7,094 nucleotides of DNA from CAZEAC01 sp964510065 (lineage in GTDB: Bacteria > Bdellovibrionota_C > UBA2361 > CAIXSY01). Positions 6,261 through 7,094 of the stretch are shown here, in pieces. The notes under the pieces were generated by a model. It saw only the letters and a list, made by a program, of their open reading frames with translations, did not search any database and had not been told where the DNA came from. The stretch is from assembly GCA_964510065.1 (NCBI GenBank), contig CAZEAC010000132.1, forward strand, positions 1-7,094, in the 5' to 3' direction. Each line of letters opens with the position of its first letter. The first letter of the stretch is position 1. The translations under genes and the position numbers were made by a program.

Positions 6261-6399
6261 GTCACCGAGTGAGGGAAAAACTAAACTCTCTACACTTAAT
6301 GAGTAAGTACCGTTCCTGCACGATTTAGAATAATCGGGGGCCCGAGAGAAGCAGCCCAAAGAGTAGTGACTAAGTACGGAAAATGTAACGGCGCTGGAT

Positions 6400-6732
6400 T
6401 TAATCCATATCGTCAGCATCGCCTTCGCTAATTGGCTGACCATTGATCGCCTTACGAAGTAGCTGACTTGGCTTAAATTTAACTACCTTACGCGCACGAA
6501 GAATTATCGAGTTGCCGGTTTGCGGATTCCGCCCACGTCGTGGTGGCTTGTACTTAACTTCGTATGATCCGAAACCAGAGAGCATAACCTTTCCCTCTTT
6601 CTCGAGAGCATCTTTGATGATCTCAATATAGTCCTCGATTATTTGAGCGGCCTTCTGCTTATCGAAGGGCAGAGTTGCATAGATCGCATCTGCAAGATCG
6701 GCTTTGGTTAAACAGTAACGTGAGTTTCCCAT
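6400..6732 (-). CDS. ihfA: Integration host factor alpha-like (HU/IHF family) DNA-binding protein
   Basis: This 110-residue protein covers the full HU/IHF fold. The N-terminal helices begin LTKADLADAIY (8-18), typical of IHF alpha. The core contains MLSGFGSYEV (50-59). The DNA-gripping arm contains RRGRNPQTGNSI, with P70 as the intercalating proline. The arm and tail, ARKVVKFKPSQLLRKAIN (80-97), resemble IHF more than HU. It bends DNA as a dimer in nucleoid organisation, transcription and recombination; no beta subunit is seen here. An acidic tail (SEGDADDMD) extends it beyond the usual 95-100 residues. ATG at 6732 lacks a clear Shine-Dalgarno sequence; C7 and the first residues are unusual, but no better start is visible. 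A weak promoter-like pair lies upstream. The alpha versus HU assignment is by motif judgement. Confidence 0.9.
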   Translation of the reverse strand: MGNSRYCLTKADLADAIYATLPFDKQKAAQIIEDYIEIIKDALEKEGKVMLSGFGSYEVKYKPPRRGRNPQTGNSIILRARKVVKFKPSQLLRKAINGQPISEGDADDMD

Positions 6733-7039
6733 AATATTCTGTCGCTAATCAGAAAAACGAGTTTATTCCTGATACTTGCGCGTGCTTTCTCGACTACTAT
6801 CCCACTTTTTTAACAAAGACAAGGATTTAGAGCGAAGTTCGCGATATCAATACTAATTAGACGCGATGTGGGACATTGCGGATCTAAAAAATAAGCAAAC
6901 TCATGTTCTGAATTTTTCATGAGATATTGTTATAAATGCTTGAAGTTGCTCTTATTTTCAGTACTTAAAAGAGTTAACTAATCCCATACATCTTCCGATT
7001 TAATATTGAGGGCGGAAATTAACGATTGCCCAAAGCTAA
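6733..7039. other. Intergenic region without a supported gene
   Basis: No convincing gene is seen on either strand. The longest small frame noted, a 36-codon minus-strand frame at 6810-6920, has no ribosome-binding site. The stretch is AT-rich and should hold the promoter and leader of the IHF-like gene near its left end. An 11-base palindrome GCGAAGTTCGC (6832-6842) is directly followed by GATATC (6843-6848) and could be a small operator. The rest shows no repeat, structured RNA or attachment site that I can support. Confidence 0.5.
6794..6822 (-). promoter_or_regulatory. Weak candidate promoter for the IHF-like gene
   Basis: Read on the minus strand, TTGTCT (6817-6822) and TAGTAG (6794-6799) are separated by 17 bases and end about 60 bases before the ATG at 6732. 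The -10 matches only half the consensus, so this is a guess based on spacing and position. Confidence 0.2.
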
Positions 7040-7094
7040 GGAACCTCTGAAAAACTATGCATTTCGTCTTTGCTGGCCTTTCGGCGATCTTTGC
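7040..7094. mobile_element. Possible insertion sequence end, truncated by window edge
   Basis: The sequence starting GGAACCTCTGAAAAAC (7040-7055) resembles terminal inverted repeats I recall from IS5- or IS1182-type insertion sequences. It is preceded by CTAA (7036-7039), which fits the YTAR target of the IS5 group. A short direct repeat TCTTTGC (7067-7073, 7088-7094) follows. The element's other end and any transposase lie outside the window. A frame starting at ATG 7057 stays open to the edge but is too short to call. Confidence 0.35.

Noticed and set aside
6271..6308. Possible terminator for the IHF-like gene: ACTTA/TAAGT stem (6294-6298, 6304-6308) followed on the minus strand by a T run near 6276-6280.
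   Set aside because: The stem has only 5 AT-rich pairs and the T run starts more than ten bases away, so it is too weak to call.
6014..6443. Two minus-strand frames (83 and 86 codons) covering the 6197-6260 repeat.
   Set aside because: Their sequences (for example HRDKNHRDTE) are translations of the fold-back repeat, and they overlap the 3' ends of real genes. There are no expression signals.
6843..6857. Possible IHF binding site near TATCAATACTAATT, which would suggest autoregulation of the IHF-like gene.
   Set aside because: The spacing to the TTR half of the WATCAANNNNTTR consensus does not fit.
6810..6920. A 36-codon minus-strand frame (MKNSEHEFAYF...) in the intergenic region.
   Set aside because: It has no ribosome-binding site, is short, and lies in AT-rich sequence upstream of a gene, where such frames arise by chance.

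Overview
The window looks like a chromosomal segment of a Gram-negative bacterium of roughly balanced base composition. It encodes a lipoprotein with an OmpA-like domain, a second lipoprotein that is an M16 peptidase homologue, a soluble hybrid sensor kinase and an IHF-type nucleoid protein. These genes suggest a deltaproteobacterium-like or related environmental lineage, but nothing here fixes the taxon.

Layout. Positions 1-180 hold a small non-coding fold-back element: a palindrome of about 172 bp with perfect 21-bp terminal inverted repeats, flanked on both sides by CTAA. Positions 323-5767 are a tightly packed plus-strand gene cluster, almost certainly one transcript: (1) a receiver-histidine kinase hybrid, (2) a secreted M16 zinc peptidase with an intact HxxEH motif, (3) a lipoprotein M16 homologue without the zinc site, (4) a probable Tat-exported lipoprotein with a glycine-zipper segment and a diverged OmpA-like domain, and (5) a pseudo-receiver protein lacking the phospho-acceptor Asp. 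Junctions are +20, -4, -8 and +7 bases. The first carries a small hairpin covering the stop codon and the next ribosome-binding site. Positions 5838-6176 encode a small unrecognised protein behind its own good sigma70-like promoter. Positions 6197-6260 form a second, unrelated fold-back repeat. Positions 6400-6732 encode an IHF/HU-family protein on the minus strand. Positions 6733-7094 are non-coding as far as can be seen, and the last ~55 bases look like the start of an insertion sequence that leaves the window.

How the parts may work together (inference). The two M16 proteins complement each other: one keeps the zinc ligands, the other keeps the C-terminal Arg/Tyr pair, so they probably form one periplasmic heterodimer anchored to a membrane through the lipoprotein subunit. 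The OmpA-like lipoprotein would sit in the same compartment. The two cytoplasmic receiver-type proteins at either end of the cluster suggest phospho-signalling tied to envelope proteolysis. No DNA-binding output domain is present, so the output is unknown. This co-transcribed combination is the most interesting system in the window.
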